Source of the DNA: Neopestalotiopsis rosae
Lineage: Eukaryota; Ascomycota; Sordariomycetes; Amphisphaeriales; Sporocadaceae
Direction: 5' to 3'
DNA length: 64,000 nt
Assembly: GCA_023078685.1 (NCBI GenBank)
Contig: JALGAS010000003.1
Coordinates: forward strand, 1,178,001-1,242,000
Shown in pieces: positions 46,417-58,724 of the stretch. The position numbers and the translations under genes were made by a program. The notes under the pieces are model-generated. The model was not told the DNA's origin. It worked only from the letters and a program-made list of their open reading frames with translations, and did not search any database. Position 1 is the stretch's first letter; every line of letters starts with the position of its first letter.

Positions 46417-49400
46417 ACTCACTTGCACGACTTGTTACAGTTTTCGATCCCATATGCGCAAGGCGAGGATCAATGGAAGAAAGACACAAAGCGAAATCAT
46501 CGATCCCATACACGTGTCGGGTTGCGCCTTTTTTCCCCCCTCGTCTTACTCTTGAAAAACAGAAAAACTAGTGAGACATAGGCAGTTGCGCGGCGGCCAA
46601 TCAAGCCATGCCTGCGTATGAGTATTGCCTCTTCATCGAGATCGCGATCGTGGTCTATTAGCGAGCATGGAATTGTCAGAATGCCATGCATGCCGTCTCC
46701 AAAAGTCCTTTCCATGTACCTTTCAGGTCAGTAGGCAGGGCATCTCACTCCTATCTTGCTAGTTGGCAGGCTGGCAGGACGGGAATCCTCTCCTTCACCA
46801 ATCGGTTGAGAAATCCCAATATTGGGTCGGGTATTGTGATGAGCACCCCTCCAACGCTGCATAATCAAGGAACGAGCCACACTCCTGGGGCGCATTTCTT
46901 GCACCTTGTTGCTTGTCAGTTCAAGGCTTTTGGCCCACAAGAAAGTGTTTTGATGGATTTTGAATCGTGTACGACCGGCGATCCTTATCCCGCTCAGTAT
47001 GCTTGATTGAGTTGCCTTTTGTGTTTTATCAATTTTTAAATTCCCCTCCTCTTCCCAAGCTTGCCGCCGGCTTCCGAGGAGTCAGAGAGGGGGAAAACAA
47101 AATCTTTGGATAGCGAGAGACAGGTCCCTGAATTTTGGTCAAGCCACCCAGGTTTTCCAGGGTCTAATGCAGGCATCGAACCACCTTCATCCGAATAGCT
47201 CTTGCGCTTACCAGCTATTTGGTCGATGGTATCGGTTTTTCTTTGAGCTACAAGAGCTACAGTCGACAGCTCCGAGTCAAAATCGACCGTATACTGTACT
47301 GTACTTTACCACTGTACATAGTACCACAAACCATAATATTATACGTGTATACTGCGTGCGCTGCAATACGTGTACTCCGTGCAAAAGTCAAAAAGGGCCC
47401 CAATAGTCAGGTCCCGCGGAGAGAACCCCTTGTATAAGAGAGATTTTATTTTTCCCACGCGGACCACTCGGAAAAGAAGATGCATCACCTATCAAGCAAT
47501 TACAAGTGCTTTACGTCTGTATGCGAACTATGGATGTAGATTGTATGGACATAGGCGGGGCCCGCCCCTCTGGGAAACTGAATCTATTACTATAAACCCC
47601 AACATGGACCAAGAATAGAGTACATAGCGAGAGGGTCCCTTCTTTCGTTTTCGTTACGGTAACCCCCTGGCGGCCGCATACGTCATTCTGAAATCAAGAC
47701 AAATGTAAGCTCTCTGGTAGGTAGATATGCATGGAGCATAGTGCTGTAAAAGGGTCCCTTGACCAGGTTTCATGCCCCGGCCGGAGAATACCTTCCTGTC
47801 AAATGGGCAATGCTGTTTTTTCTTTTTTGCTTCTCTTGGACAGTCTGGCAGAGCACCGACACGTTTTGGGAAGAAAAGAACTGGGGCTTCCATATGCCAA
47901 ACTACACGTCTCTCTTCTCTCTGTGCTTGCCAAACCACTGCTTTCGTACCCTGAACCCGATTTCATCGATCTGGCGATCTGTTGATGCCAGGATCCCTCG
48001 CTCGCTTGGTCACTGCCTGCCTGCTCAATGTTGAAGCTGCCTTGTGTTACTTTTGTGCCTGCTGATCCGCCCAACAAGCAACATGGGTGTTTGTGAGACA
48101 GTGCTAGAACAAGCACATTTCTCATACATTCTGAGAAATCTTCTTCACAAAGAGGGAGAGAAAAAGATAACTCCCACAAAAGGTCATGACTGAGTTCTAA
48201 CATTACTCATGTCATGAAGCAAGAAGCCAGAGCAGAACTCTACCAAGACGCAATACTTGAATCATAATGCGCATGCCTCTGCTTATGAAGCTTCCCTCAA
48301 AACATAATTCCGCGGCATATCATTCAGGCCTTCACAGCATAGCATTTGCACCTGGAACCGCCCGCCGGCGTCGTGAAGAACCCTGGAAAAATAAAGAGTT
48401 TCCCAGAGAAAAAGTCAATAGGCGAGTAGATCTTCAATTCCCTACGCACAGATTTGAATGAAGGGTCTAGACTTAGACCTGCAGGATAATCGGCTCAGGC
48501 TTTTCTTGGTATGTTACTAGCCATCTAGCTGAAAGGGGAGGGGGCCCATGGTTGTGATGGAGGGATGGGTGGGAGAGACGAAAGGTACATTGGCGATACC
48601 TGGGCGAGTACTTTGTGGATGGTGTCCAAACGCCTCCGCTTTGTTTTCTCTCACTTCACGACACCAGGCTTGGCTCCTGTCTGTCTGTTTAGTCCCATGG
48701 GAGACGGACCCCTGACCCCTACCTACAGCCACTACCACTCATCCATCCGCTGCTGCCCTAGCCCAGGGAAGTGTCCTGGTGTCTTTGTACGGACGCTGCT
48801 ACTCTCGGGTCAAGGTACAGATCCACTGAGCCCACCAGGATGAACATGGATTTTGTGGAGAGCTCTTGCGGCTTGCGGACAAGCGAAAACTGATGGGATT
48901 TATGCGATTCCCATGTCTCGATTCTTTTAAACCCCGAGCTCGCGCACCTGCTTTGTCGCTACTCTACTCGTGTTTACTCACGAAGCTGTTCCAGTTCTTA
49001 CCCTACATACAGCAAAAAAAGAAAACCTTGTCGTCGACATACACATACAATACATTATACCAGTCTTGGTCAACTCAAGGAACGACATTTTCCACACAAC
49101 ACCACACCACGGCCTGTCAACACTAGAACCAATCCAGCCACTACTGTCGACAACTGCTACTAAGCATCACGTGCAATCGTACAATATTACAACAACAGAA
49201 TCCCAAGCGCAGACATAATTCAAGCCAGAATAACATCGGCCTGATTCGTGATCTATCTTTTTGGTGCAATCTCTCAATATTGCAGAAAAAACAGCCTTGC
49301 TTGTATAGTCTCAGCCGTTCATTGTACTATATATCAGTCAAGGAGGATACTACATCCAAACCCTCAAGAAAACCAAGCAATACAACTTTCTTGTGTGTGA

Positions 49401-49439
49401 AGTGGGAATAACCTCACTTCCCTCTTAATCTCTGTCAAA

Positions 49440-50258
49440 ATGCAAGCCAGAGACGCCGCAGGCCGCCCAGTATCGCTACTGAACGACGATGTTACATACT
49501 CTCGGCCGCTCACATACCGTGCTCCTCCCAGCCATTACCAAACTGGTGATATTTCCCCGCAACCTAACACACCAGAGCTGTTCCGGTCCAACTCGTATGA
49601 TTCGAATACCAGCGGCTATGAAGCCCTCTCTCCAACAACGCCTGCTCCTGTATACGACTTCTCTCAAAGCCCATACGACACTCTTTACCCAGCAGACAAG
49701 TCTGCGACCCTGAAGCGTCCTACCTATCTTGACGCATCCAGCCGGACCACTTCCTTCATGGATGAGGAGAGCTCAAATTCTCCTGTACCTGAGCGTACGG
49801 CCAAGCGTTACCCTTGCCGCTACCGTGACACTCACGGCTGCGAAAAGACCTTCACTACTTCTGGCCATGCTTCGAGGCATTCCAAGATCCACACGGCCGA
49901 GAAGGCCGTGCAATGCACCTTTGTGGGCTGCCACAAGAAGTTCACCCGCGCCGATAACATGAAGCAGCACCTTGAGACTCACTTCAAGGACAAGTCGCGA
50001 TCATCTAGCAAGTCCTCGTCCAAGAGCTCCCTGAGCAGCTCTTCGAAACGCGGCTCGGTCTCGGCGCGGTCGACGGGCTCCTCGGTCAGCAGCCACGCAT
50101 CGCAAGATGTCGCCATGTGGGATGCCGAGCACTATGACACCTGGGAGACGCGGTGCCTCCCCCACACCTTCATGGCCCGTCCTGGCGCTACAAGGACGCA
50201 GAGTAGCGGCCTTGATGCGCTTGCAGTCGCGGCCATTGCCTGCCAAGAAAGCGCATAA
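49440..50258 (+). CDS. flbC: C2H2 zinc-finger transcription factor, FlbC-like conidiation regulator
   Basis: A single exon codes for 272 residues. Residues 1-118 are Ser/Thr/Pro/Tyr-rich and disordered (PQPNTPELF, YEALSPTTPAP), like a regulatory or activation region. Two C2H2 fingers follow. The first has C126-x7-C134...H147-x3-H151, preceded by KRYPCRYRD. The second has C159-x4-C164...H177-x3-H181 (CTFVGCHKKFTRADNMKQH). A Ser/Lys-rich linker and a short tail follow. The paired fingers and their spacing match FlbC, a regulator that activates brlA-dependent asexual development in Aspergillus; FLB-3 is the Neurospora counterpart. This protein is shorter at the N-terminus than I recall for FlbC, so orthology is likely rather than certain. 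Gene-free DNA of 9.5 kb lies upstream and 4.3 kb downstream. Confidence 0.75.
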   Translation: MQARDAAGRPVSLLNDDVTYSRPLTYRAPPSHYQTGDISPQPNTPELFRSNSYDSNTSGYEALSPTTPAPVYDFSQSPYDTLYPADKSATLKRPTYLDASSRTTSFMDEESSNSPVPERTAKRYPCRYRDTHGCEKTFTTSGHASRHSKIHTAEKAVQCTFVGCHKKFTRADNMKQHLETHFKDKSRSSSKSSSKSSLSSSSKRGSVSARSTGSSVSSHASQDVAMWDAEHYDTWETRCLPHTFMARPGATRTQSSGLDALAVAAIACQESA

Positions 50259-53200
50259 GCCGCGCCATCGCACTCATGCGCATCGCAACTTGTTATTAGT
50301 TCGACCAAATTTTTGTCCCACTACCTATACATACAATCCGCGACCACCACTTAATGACGGCCGTTCCAACAATGGCAAGCAACATTTCATCACAACGATA
50401 TATACAGACACATATTTCAGCACATAACATTCTATTACAACGGCACGGCTATACGGCTATATTCCAGGGATACCCACGGCGCAAGCATACGAAAGGGCGT
50501 CAGGCGTTCTCGGCATTTCATTGATCGGAGTCATGGGATGATATCAAGCATTGAACAATAGGGGTTCTTTACTACACTTTTTTTTTTTTTTTTTTTCTGG
50601 AGTCTGGTCAAAAAAGGGGGGAAGTCGGAAGCAAGGACATGAACCAGGATCTTTTCCACAAACGGGGGGTTTTCGGTGCGGTGTGTAAGCTACATACCGC
50701 TTACCATGGTCCCGCTCAGTACGGGGCTGAACATCTTTAGACACAAGACACTGCATGCAGAAGCGCAGCGTTTTGACGATGGAGATGGTTCTCCTCTTGA
50801 ATGATGTATATAGCATTTGAACTTGGCGTTTAGATACCACTCGTCCGCTTTGAGAGAAAACAATTCTCGGGCTGACGGCAAATGTACAGAAGCGCTGAGC
50901 AGCGTTGATTGAGATAAGAAAAGAGAAGCTATTCAAACAAACAAACTCAGGCTTGAACAAGAAGACCCCGTGTCCCACTTTTGACCTAGCGGCCCAGGCT
51001 TACTGTATCTGAGCCACCAAGACGTCCCGGCACGAGCTGAAACTCCGACGATCATGAAAATATGGACATCGGACATGGCCCAAGTTGGGGAACGAGCAAG
51101 GCAGCCAAGAGACGAGTTGTGCGGCTGATGCAGAACACCCATTGCACCCTGACCCTGAACTCGGTATTTTCGGGGTGAGTACAATCGCCACGAGCAATCG
51201 CCAGAACCAGACAATATAGCCGACGCAACGCGTGATTGTAGTTGCGATATATTCCGCCTTGCGCACGGCAGCGTGTTACGTCCAAGGCCTCCTGCTGCTT
51301 GATGCCCTGCGTGGCCATAATATCGTCATGGTGACATGACTGCAGCTTCTGAAGATGCGACTCCGAGCAGAGGAGGCGACTTGACCACTCACACACATTA
51401 GGTCTCTCTCTCACCAATGTTGCCATCCGACCTTTTGGCAAACCCATTGCAGCCAACGTATTCGTATAATCATGCTGGGCGCATAAAACTTTACTTGCCT
51501 AACCACACCTATCAAGATTCTTCACAAGAGGATGCTTCAATTGTCAACCTTTCAACGGCAAGCTACGCACACCCAGATGGCGACCGGCAAGTGATTGCCC
51601 GCACTCATCATCAATCGGCGACCAAACTTGCATGCTGAATGGAGAGTAACGAGAAAAAAAGAGGTCCTGCATACTTCATGCATACCACATATACGACTTC
51701 TCCCCTCTGATCGCCATTTGACTGTCGTCTGCTCAAGTTCCTATCCAGAGATATTACGCTCCCTACGTGCATACTATATGTGCTGCCTGACTAGCGACCG
51801 TTGGAACAACTCGAAGCCAAAGTATGGCAGAAGGAAATCCTAGTAAAAATTTTCTTCATCAAGTCGGCGGCATGCAGCAGGATATGGCATTTCGGTGCAT
51901 CACGGCGCATGCATTCATCCTAGGTGATTCGCTCTCACCTTTTTTCAATATGTGCAATTCTGTATCTCGTATGCAAAACTGTACGAAGCAGCACATGATG
52001 ACTCGCAACTTGTAAAATTCAAATATGCAGGAGAGTATGTTCCGGGGAAATTCACGTTTGTTTTTTTAGCGGGCCGCGGCGTATGATAAAAGCAACCGCT
52101 TGTCGCTGCCGACTCACGCGACGGTTCCGAAGAGCCATGAATCTGGATCATGGCCGACAGACACACGTTGACATGAGCGAGCTACCACCAAAGTGCTCAC
52201 GATAGTGTATGCGATTGGCAACGCCGCTTCAACGTGCTAATGGATGAACTACTGTTTTTTTGTCTTGACGATAGTGACCATTAGGGTTCCGCGGAATAGT
52301 TTCCTCTGCTCTTTCCATACTCTCTTCCCCTCCAAAGGGCCCCTCCCTCCCTCAAGCCCTTCAGCCCCTCCCACTCCCACCTCCCAAGCCCTCCCCCCTT
52401 CAAGGTCCCCCCCAACCCTCGTCAGGTCCCCTCAGGTCCCCCATCTGCCCCCATTCGCACACAAGAAGCTGAAGGGGCGCCCCCACACAGGAGAAGGGAC
52501 CCCGAAAAATCCACTTTGTTTAAGACTTCACGATACCTCTAAGGTACACGACGTCATTATGCAGTCAAGACAGGTGTGGTCCCTGGATCGACGATGCGCT
52601 TGGCACTATCTCTGGATCTTTTTTGGTTTCCTTTTGTCACGACCTGTAACAATTTTCGCTCTAATTTTTTTCTTACTTGTCAGGACTTTTTACTCTTCCA
52701 GGATTTTCCCTTTTTTCTGTTCCATCATGGAGGGTACCGAAAACCCACTCCAACCCCACGCAAAAATCCCTTATAAGTCATTTTCTCTCTTGCTGCCGAG
52801 AGCAACGAGCCAACGAGAGCCAACGGAGGCGTCCCGCCAGACTAGGAGTTCTTGTCGATCGTGGGTTGTGACCAGGGAAGGAGAATTCGGAAGAGCCCAA
52901 AAGAAGCAGAAGAACAAGAGATCCCAATCGACAATCTCGCCGAAGGGGCTTCCCTGTGCCCTGGAGAGAAGGATTGGTCAGGTGCGATCGCAAAAAATGA
53001 CAAAAAACAGCCAAAAGAAGGGATCATTTGGGTCCCCTGCCCCAGTTCTTTCGTCCCCGTCCCTCATCAGATCAGGATTGAACACTCAGGCCTTCTCTGA
53101 CACGAGATGATTGACACTGACGAACGAACCCTCACATCCACTTTCATTGTTTTTCTGTCCTCTTCTCTCTTGACAATTGCTCAACTTGTCTTGGTCGCTT

Positions 53201-54586
53201 GGAAATGAGCGGGCTGACGGCCTGGCCTCCGAACGAGGACCCTGGTCGTTCCGCTGCTCCCGTGCCTGGCAGATCGACGATTGGATGGATGCCGGGTTGG
53301 TGTCGAAAGCCCTGGGCAACGCTGGGGGAGCTTGACCGACTAAATAGGTCGCTAGGTAAGCCACAAACAAGCAAGGCTCTAGTCTCTACCGCAACCTGCT
53401 ATCCACCGCACAAGCCAGCTTGAACCCCTAATATTCTGATCACACTTCTACTGTCGTACAATCTTGCGACGTTGTTCTCATCTTGTACTACACTATGGTA
53501 ATGATACCCAACGGGCGACTCGTGACAAAGATATCCCTGGAGAATTTGACCCTGATCTGCATACGCACGTACATATTGCTAAAGATCTAGGTAAAGGACA
53601 CTTCTTCAAGATAATTGCTCCGTGGACTTAATTCTTGCTATCTCTGCCTCACGGGCTTGCAAGCCTGGGAAGGGAGAATTAGGTCCGCCGCGGAATAAAC
53701 GTCTACAATAAGAATGCCTCCGAGGACCACCTGGACAAACGCGTAAACCTGCCCTTATCTACACCTAGGAGGGCATAGAGGCAATTGTGCTTGCGAGAGC
53801 CCTTCACCGGCTGCGCGCAAAGTCATACTACCATAGCACACACAGTAGGGCACCTCATCTATCAGGCCCTGAAAAATAAGCCACGGAGCAGCGCACTGCC
53901 CACAGAAAACCCGTGCTTCTTTGCAGTGCGTTGTGCTGCAGTCAGCTCCGCCATTTGGGCTCCGTAGAACGCGGGCCAGACCTCTGCTGGTCTCCACTGA
54001 TCGGCGAGGGAAGGCTTCATCACCTGTTTTTTGTTCTTTCTTTTTTGGTTTGTTTCCCTGGCTTTTGGCTCTCGACGGGGGGACTGTGCGGGCAAGGGTT
54101 ATCTGCGGCTTTGACGGCTCCAAGCTCCCCGTCCACGAAATCTCACTCGTACGGGAGAGTACTATGTACAGCCAACCGGGCTGAGCGGAAGCACGCAGAC
54201 AAGGCTCCTCTCCTCATGTATGGTGATACGACGGGGAACCATAGCCAGAATATGGGGACCCTTGCTGGCATCTGGCACCTTATCCCACCCTTGATGATAC
54301 TCTGCTGCGCAAACCTGGAAGTTGGGTTACGAATCGGAAAACCAACACCGTGTATCGTGTACAAGGCTGTCTGCATCATATGTAATGCACACAACGTCTG
54401 ACATTGCTCATAACGGAGCGAATTATGTATCTTCATAATTATAGGTGAGAATCAATGCGACCGCCTCTGAAGCATTTGATGATATTCGAAAGAGAGCTGT
54501 ATTATGACTATGATACTACTACGATATAGTCCTCTCTCCTGCAATATTGCTTGCCGAAAGATAAGGAGGTCATATTGTGACTTATA
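50259..54586. other. Long gene-free region downstream of the FlbC-like gene
   Basis: No conserved gene was seen in 4.3 kb. It contains a poly-T run (about 50579-50596) and a pyrimidine-rich, CCCCT-rich stretch at 52320-52500 (separate entry). The 288-residue open frame starting at 52244 follows that biased sequence and has no recognisable domain. Confidence 0.5.
52320..52460 (+). promoter_or_regulatory. Pyrimidine-rich stretch with a cluster of CCCCT (STRE-like) motifs
   Basis: About 140 bp are almost wholly C and T on the plus strand, with at least five CCCCT pentamers (the stress-response element core) and one AGGGG just downstream (near 52473). Fungal promoters often have CT-rich blocks just before transcription starts, so an unannotated transcript running rightwards is possible. 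No protein gene was found for it. Confidence 0.35.
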
Positions 54587-55929
54587 TCATTTCCAAAGTT
54601 CTTCATCTGCAGCACAGCTCCTGGCCATTTCAAACTGCTCGTCCGTCTGGCAGACCAGCGTGCGGTGCTTAGCGCTCTTGCTCCCAATGTCCTGTACCAC
54701 ATCCTCGCCTGGCGCTCGCGCGTTGCGGTCCTCGTCGAGGGCGAAGCCGAGGCACGAGACCTGGTCCACGACGCACTGCCGCAGCACGTCGCTCTTCTCG
54801 CCAATGCCGCCCGCAAAGACGAGTGCGTCGACCTGGCCGCGCAGCGACACATAGTAGCTGCCGACGTAGCCGCAGACGCGGTCCACAAAGAGATCGAGCG
54901 CGAGCTTGCACCGCGGTTCGTCTTTTGACTTGGAGACAATGGATCCAAAGTCCGTGGTCCCCGTCAGCGCGCGCCAGCCGCTCTCCTTGTTGAGGATCTC
55001 CTCGGCGCGCGAAATGTGTAGCTCCTTGGTCGAGGACGGCGAGAGCTTGCCCACGTCGCTGGCGTAGTGGAAGACTAGGCTGTTTTTATCACGGTGAGTA
55101 AGAATAAGAGGGCAATGCTGGGGGCGTTGGAGGAAGAAAAATAAGAGAAATCTCACCTCGGATCGACACTACCGCTCCTCGTGGCGCCCGGCAGGCCCGC
55201 GAGTGGTGTGAGGCCCATACTCGTATCCCAGCTCGTACCCCCCTTGATGGCGCACGCGCTGGCGCCGCTGCCTAGGTGCAGGGCGATGATGTTGAGCTCG
55301 CCCGCCGGCTTGCCGAGGAACTCGGCGACCGAGTGGGTGATGAACTGGTAGCTAATGCCGTGAAAGCCGTACTTGCGGAGCTGGTTCTTGCGCGCCACGT
55401 CCGGGTCAATGGGGTAGGTGCGGACGTGCTCGGGCAGCGAGGCGTGGAACTGCGAGTCAAAGCAGGCCACGTTGACGGCCTGGGGCAGCTGCTGGACGCA
55501 CGACTTGATGATCTCGAGGGCGGGCGCATTGTGCAGCGGCGCCAGGTCCGTGAGCGCCTCGAGGCGGTGGTACGTGTCCTCGGTGATGAGCTGCGCCTCG
55601 GCGAAGCCGCCGCCGTGGACGACGCGGTGGCAGGCGATGGAGACGTCTTCGGGCTTGCCGATCTCCCCGAGCTCCCGGTCCTCGACCAGCGTCCGGAGCA
55701 GGACCCGGAACGCGTCGTCTTGGGTCTTGACCGCTTCCGTGTCCGACACCTTTTCGTCCTTGCGCACCACCTTGCCCCCGCGCACGTACTTGAGCTTGGC
55801 GGGCGGGGAGGTGAGGCCGCTCAGCTGCGCCTCGGCGATCTGCGACGGCGGCTTGCCTTGCTGCTCGGCCGTGTAGGCCGAGATCTTGACCGAGCTGGAG
55901 CCCGCGTTGATCGACAGTATGATCTTCAT
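54587..55929 (-). CDS. Acetate kinase (fungal)
   Basis: There are two exons, complement(54587..55079, 55157..55929), coding for 421 residues. The 77-nt intron (GTGAGA...CAG) joins SGSVDP to SLVFHY, a block conserved in the family. Motifs: ILSINAGSSSVKIS (phosphate-binding start), CHRVVHGGG (substrate Arg), ACFDSQFHASLP (catalytic Asp), KYGFHGISYQ, IIALHLGSGAS (catalytic His), GATRSGSVDP (catalytic Arg), FAGGIGEKSD (adenosine pocket) and TDEQFEMA (metal-binding Glu). It interconverts acetate and ATP with acetyl phosphate and ADP. In fungi it usually pairs with phosphoketolase (Xfp), which makes acetyl phosphate; that gene is not in this window. The start ATG at 55929 directly precedes KIILSINAG. 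Confidence 0.95.
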
Positions 55930-56871
55930 GATGACGTGAATAATCCCTGATTCACGCAAAAAAACTAAAATAGTCTTTTGTTCACGTTTAAAGAAAAGGA
56001 CGATGAATAAATGACTAGCTTAGTAAGATGAGTAAGAGTATGTGTATATATATAAATATCATGTGATGTTGTGTATTTTAATGGTAGATACTCGTGGTTG
56101 TATTTTTGATCGTATGTTTATCATTCTCCTCCCTGCACTGCAAGTTGAACATCCGGATCGTCCGTTTGGCATCGCCCCCGGAACCGAGAACCCAACCAAC
56201 CAACCCCACTATACCAAAAAGCTTAGCTGGTGCATGTATGACGTTAGGTATGCATGGAGGTAATTGTTAGCTTGGCTTTTTGTTCCTTGCCCATGTGTCG
56301 TCCTTCTTTGGTGGTTCTCTGTGCCCACGTTGTTCGTGCGTTGCTGCAAAACAACGCATTGCTTAACTCAATGACTTGCATGTTGAGCTTAGTGAGTTAA
56401 TTTCAACGTGCCCCTTGGGGTGGTTCTTAGTAAGCCGCGACCTTCATTGTTAGATTCCATGTCAGACTCTTCCTGGCCTCCCTTGGAAGTATCCAACCTT
56501 GCTTCAAGATGGTGAATATCGCCTCATTTCTGATGGTGAGAAGTATGACACTCCCCCGTACTCCAACCACTTTCCCAGCTGCTGCAGCGAGGCTGTGATT
56601 CTTTGGAATAAACTACTTCTTTACTGCCCGACCCCTGATCTTTTCGGATGGTGCAAGAGCTATGATGCTTGCGGGTAGTCGCCGTATAAGCCCATCTGTT
56701 CATTCTGGTAATGCGAACCGAACGAGCTCCTCGGATTTCGTATAGAACTACAGGTCTGGATGGCTTAGATTTGGTCCTCTCTCCGTCCCAGGTATTTCCT
56801 TGTTTCGCTTGGGAAAGGACATTACCCGGTCTTCATATATAGACTTTCTTCTGGTATCGATAAACATGAAT
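55930..56871. other. Intergenic region
   Basis: This holds the acetate kinase promoter and the 3' side of the next minus-strand gene. It has a short run of CCAA repeats near 56190. No gene was seen. Confidence 0.5.
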
Positions 56872-58724
56872 CTACCCGGCGGGCGGCGTTAGCCCATCTT
56901 CCTCTTCTTCTTCGGGCACCTCTGCAGGCGGCGGTAAGATCGGCAGCTCGGCTTGCCAGATGGACTGCGATGTGAGCTCGTACGAGGTGGACGCAACAAT
57001 CTGGGGAGACGGCAGCTCAAACACGTCCATGGGCGGGGCAACGGTGCCGGGATGGTACTCGCTGTCTGAGCTGTGCGCCACGAGCCAGGTGTCCAAGAAC
57101 CGGCGGTAATCTTTTCTCAAAGTGTCAGTCCATGATTCGCAAGGCATGGAGAAGAGGGCAACAATGTGTTTTTATATACCTTCGCTACGGCTGAACTGGA
57201 TCCCCAGATAGCGCAACCCGTCCCCGGAGCCCGCTTGCTGGGCGGATGAAGACGTCGAGGAGGACGAGGAAGCCGTCGACCCGCGGCGCGAGGAGCGAAA
57301 GGCCGACGTCAGGGACATGCGCCTCCCCACGCCGGCCACCCCGGAATCGCCACTGCCGCGCCGGCTATTACCACCACCGCCGCGGACTTCGAGCCGGAGG
57401 GTGCGGTGTCGTTCGTCGCGGTTGCGGACCTCGCCCTCGAACTGGTCGACCTGGAACTCGCGGTAGACGCCACCGTCGCGCCCGCCGCTACTACCGCTAC
57501 CGCGATGGCGGCGCGAGCTGCTGTGGCCGCCGCCGCCGCCGCCACTGGCGCTGGCGTGGTTGGCGAACACGGTCAGCGAGTGCGACAGGGTGTACTGGTC
57601 CTTCCACAGCTTGAGGCGCTGCACCGTGCCGATGCCGCGCACGTTGCCAAAGGTGTCGGTCCGCCCCTGGCTGTCGGTCCACACCACATCCACGTCGAAG
57701 CAGTCCATCAGGTCCTTCTTTCGGAGGTCGCCCTGGAAGGTTATGGCCGAGTCGAGGGTGGTGAATTCATCTGTGAGGTTCGCGCGCGCGCGACTGGTCA
57801 GTCTTCTCTCTGCGTTCTTCTTTTTTTCACGCGCTTTGAACGGCATGTGGAGGGAAAATTATAAGACAGCTTCCTTATACTCGAAGCTATATGGCCTCTG
57901 GCGAATGGCCCAACCATGTCGTTCTTTCTTCCGTAATGCATAAAGGCTCAAAGTGAAATACTTGAGAAGAAGAAGACGCACACTACTACAATGACAACTT
58001 ACATTTCACATGAATAGGCTGGTCATGAATTAACTCGCCATCCTCATTGGTATATCGAACCCGATGCAGCTCTCGAAACTCGACATGCTGCTCGACTGCG
58101 CACGAGTCGGAAAATGGGCGATGTCTAGAGTGTAACGTATGCGGAAAGGTCTCAAGTGGCGATGAAGAAGGTACTAGAAACGGATAAAGATTAAAATATT
58201 AGACAAATTGCTTGCTTCTAGTCTTCATGTTAGGCTTTTTGCTTTTGTGAAACACGTACGATAGTGTTCAAGGTGTTCCAATTGATAGCTGCACTGCCAT
58301 AGGATGCGCCGGTTCTCGGTGCTGCCAACTACCTCCCATGGCCCCAGATATACCGTCTTTTCGTCGGAGGTACCCTCGAACAGGGTTCTAGTTGAACAAG
58401 CAGGTTTCGTGTTAGAATAAGGTTATTTCCAAACACGTATACTCACGGGGGTACCAAGAGTATAAATATTTGATTTGGGTTCTTTAATTACATTGTTGCG
58501 TTGAAACCGGGAGGGCCGAGGTCCAGTGGCCGGAGCTGCTCTTGGGGGGTGGAGTATTCCGTCAGGTCTGACACGGCAGAGTTCGGGGTGTAGTCGGGGT
58601 TCGATGGAGGCGCGGCGGTTAGGCTGCGAGCGTATGCGGGCAGCTGGCTATAGTAGGACGAGGACGACGAAGCGTAGGACCTGGAAGACGAGGACGAAGA
58701 AAAGGAAGCAGCGGCAGCAGCCAT
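56872..58724 (-). CDS. Fungal protein of unknown function (five exons)
   Basis: I model complement(56872..57110, 57180..57770, 58003..58173, 58260..58387, 58492..58724), 453 residues. The N-terminus is Ala/Ser-rich (MAAAAASFSSSSSSRSYAS). Folded-looking segments follow: TLFEGTSDEKTVYLGPWEVV, RRILWQCSYQLEHLEHY, VEFRELHRVRYTNEDGELIH and EFTTLDSAITFQGDLRKKDL. A low-complexity Gly/Ser/Arg region (about residues 260-370) is followed by DYRRFLDTWLVAHS and an acidic end. I recognise no family. The introns at 58002-57771 (232 nt) and 57179-57111 have standard borders and restore frame. The first donor (GTAATT at 58491) is less typical; a stronger GTGAGT lies at 58446, but using it would leave an in-frame stop. 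The first join is therefore the least certain. Confidence 0.7.

Larger units (their letters stand above)
39887..49439. other. Very long gene-free region upstream of the FlbC-like gene
   Basis: In 9.5 kb I could not support any conserved protein gene. It contains six CTG triplets (41502-41520), GCCAGCC/CAAGC simple repeats (43425-43565), AAGC x5 (46397-46416), the pseudoknot-like inverted repeats at 44761-44856 and one weak secreted-protein frame (45837-46190). The right 500-600 bp probably form the 5' leader of the C2H2 gene. Long upstream regions are known for fungal developmental regulators, so this may be regulatory DNA or non-coding RNA genes (inference). Confidence 0.5.

Noticed and set aside
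52244..53110. 288-codon plus-strand open frame
   Set aside because: It runs through the pyrimidine-rich block, which is poor in stops by composition. The predicted protein is low-complexity and unrecognised.
55276..55950. 224-codon plus-strand frame opposite acetate kinase
   Set aside because: It is the antisense shadow of a GC-rich, strongly codon-biased exon. The minus strand encodes all acetate kinase motifs.
58447..58491. Extension of the first exon of the unknown gene to the GTGAGT donor at 58446
   Set aside because: The extension contains an in-frame TAA. The weaker GTAATT donor at 58491 keeps the frame.
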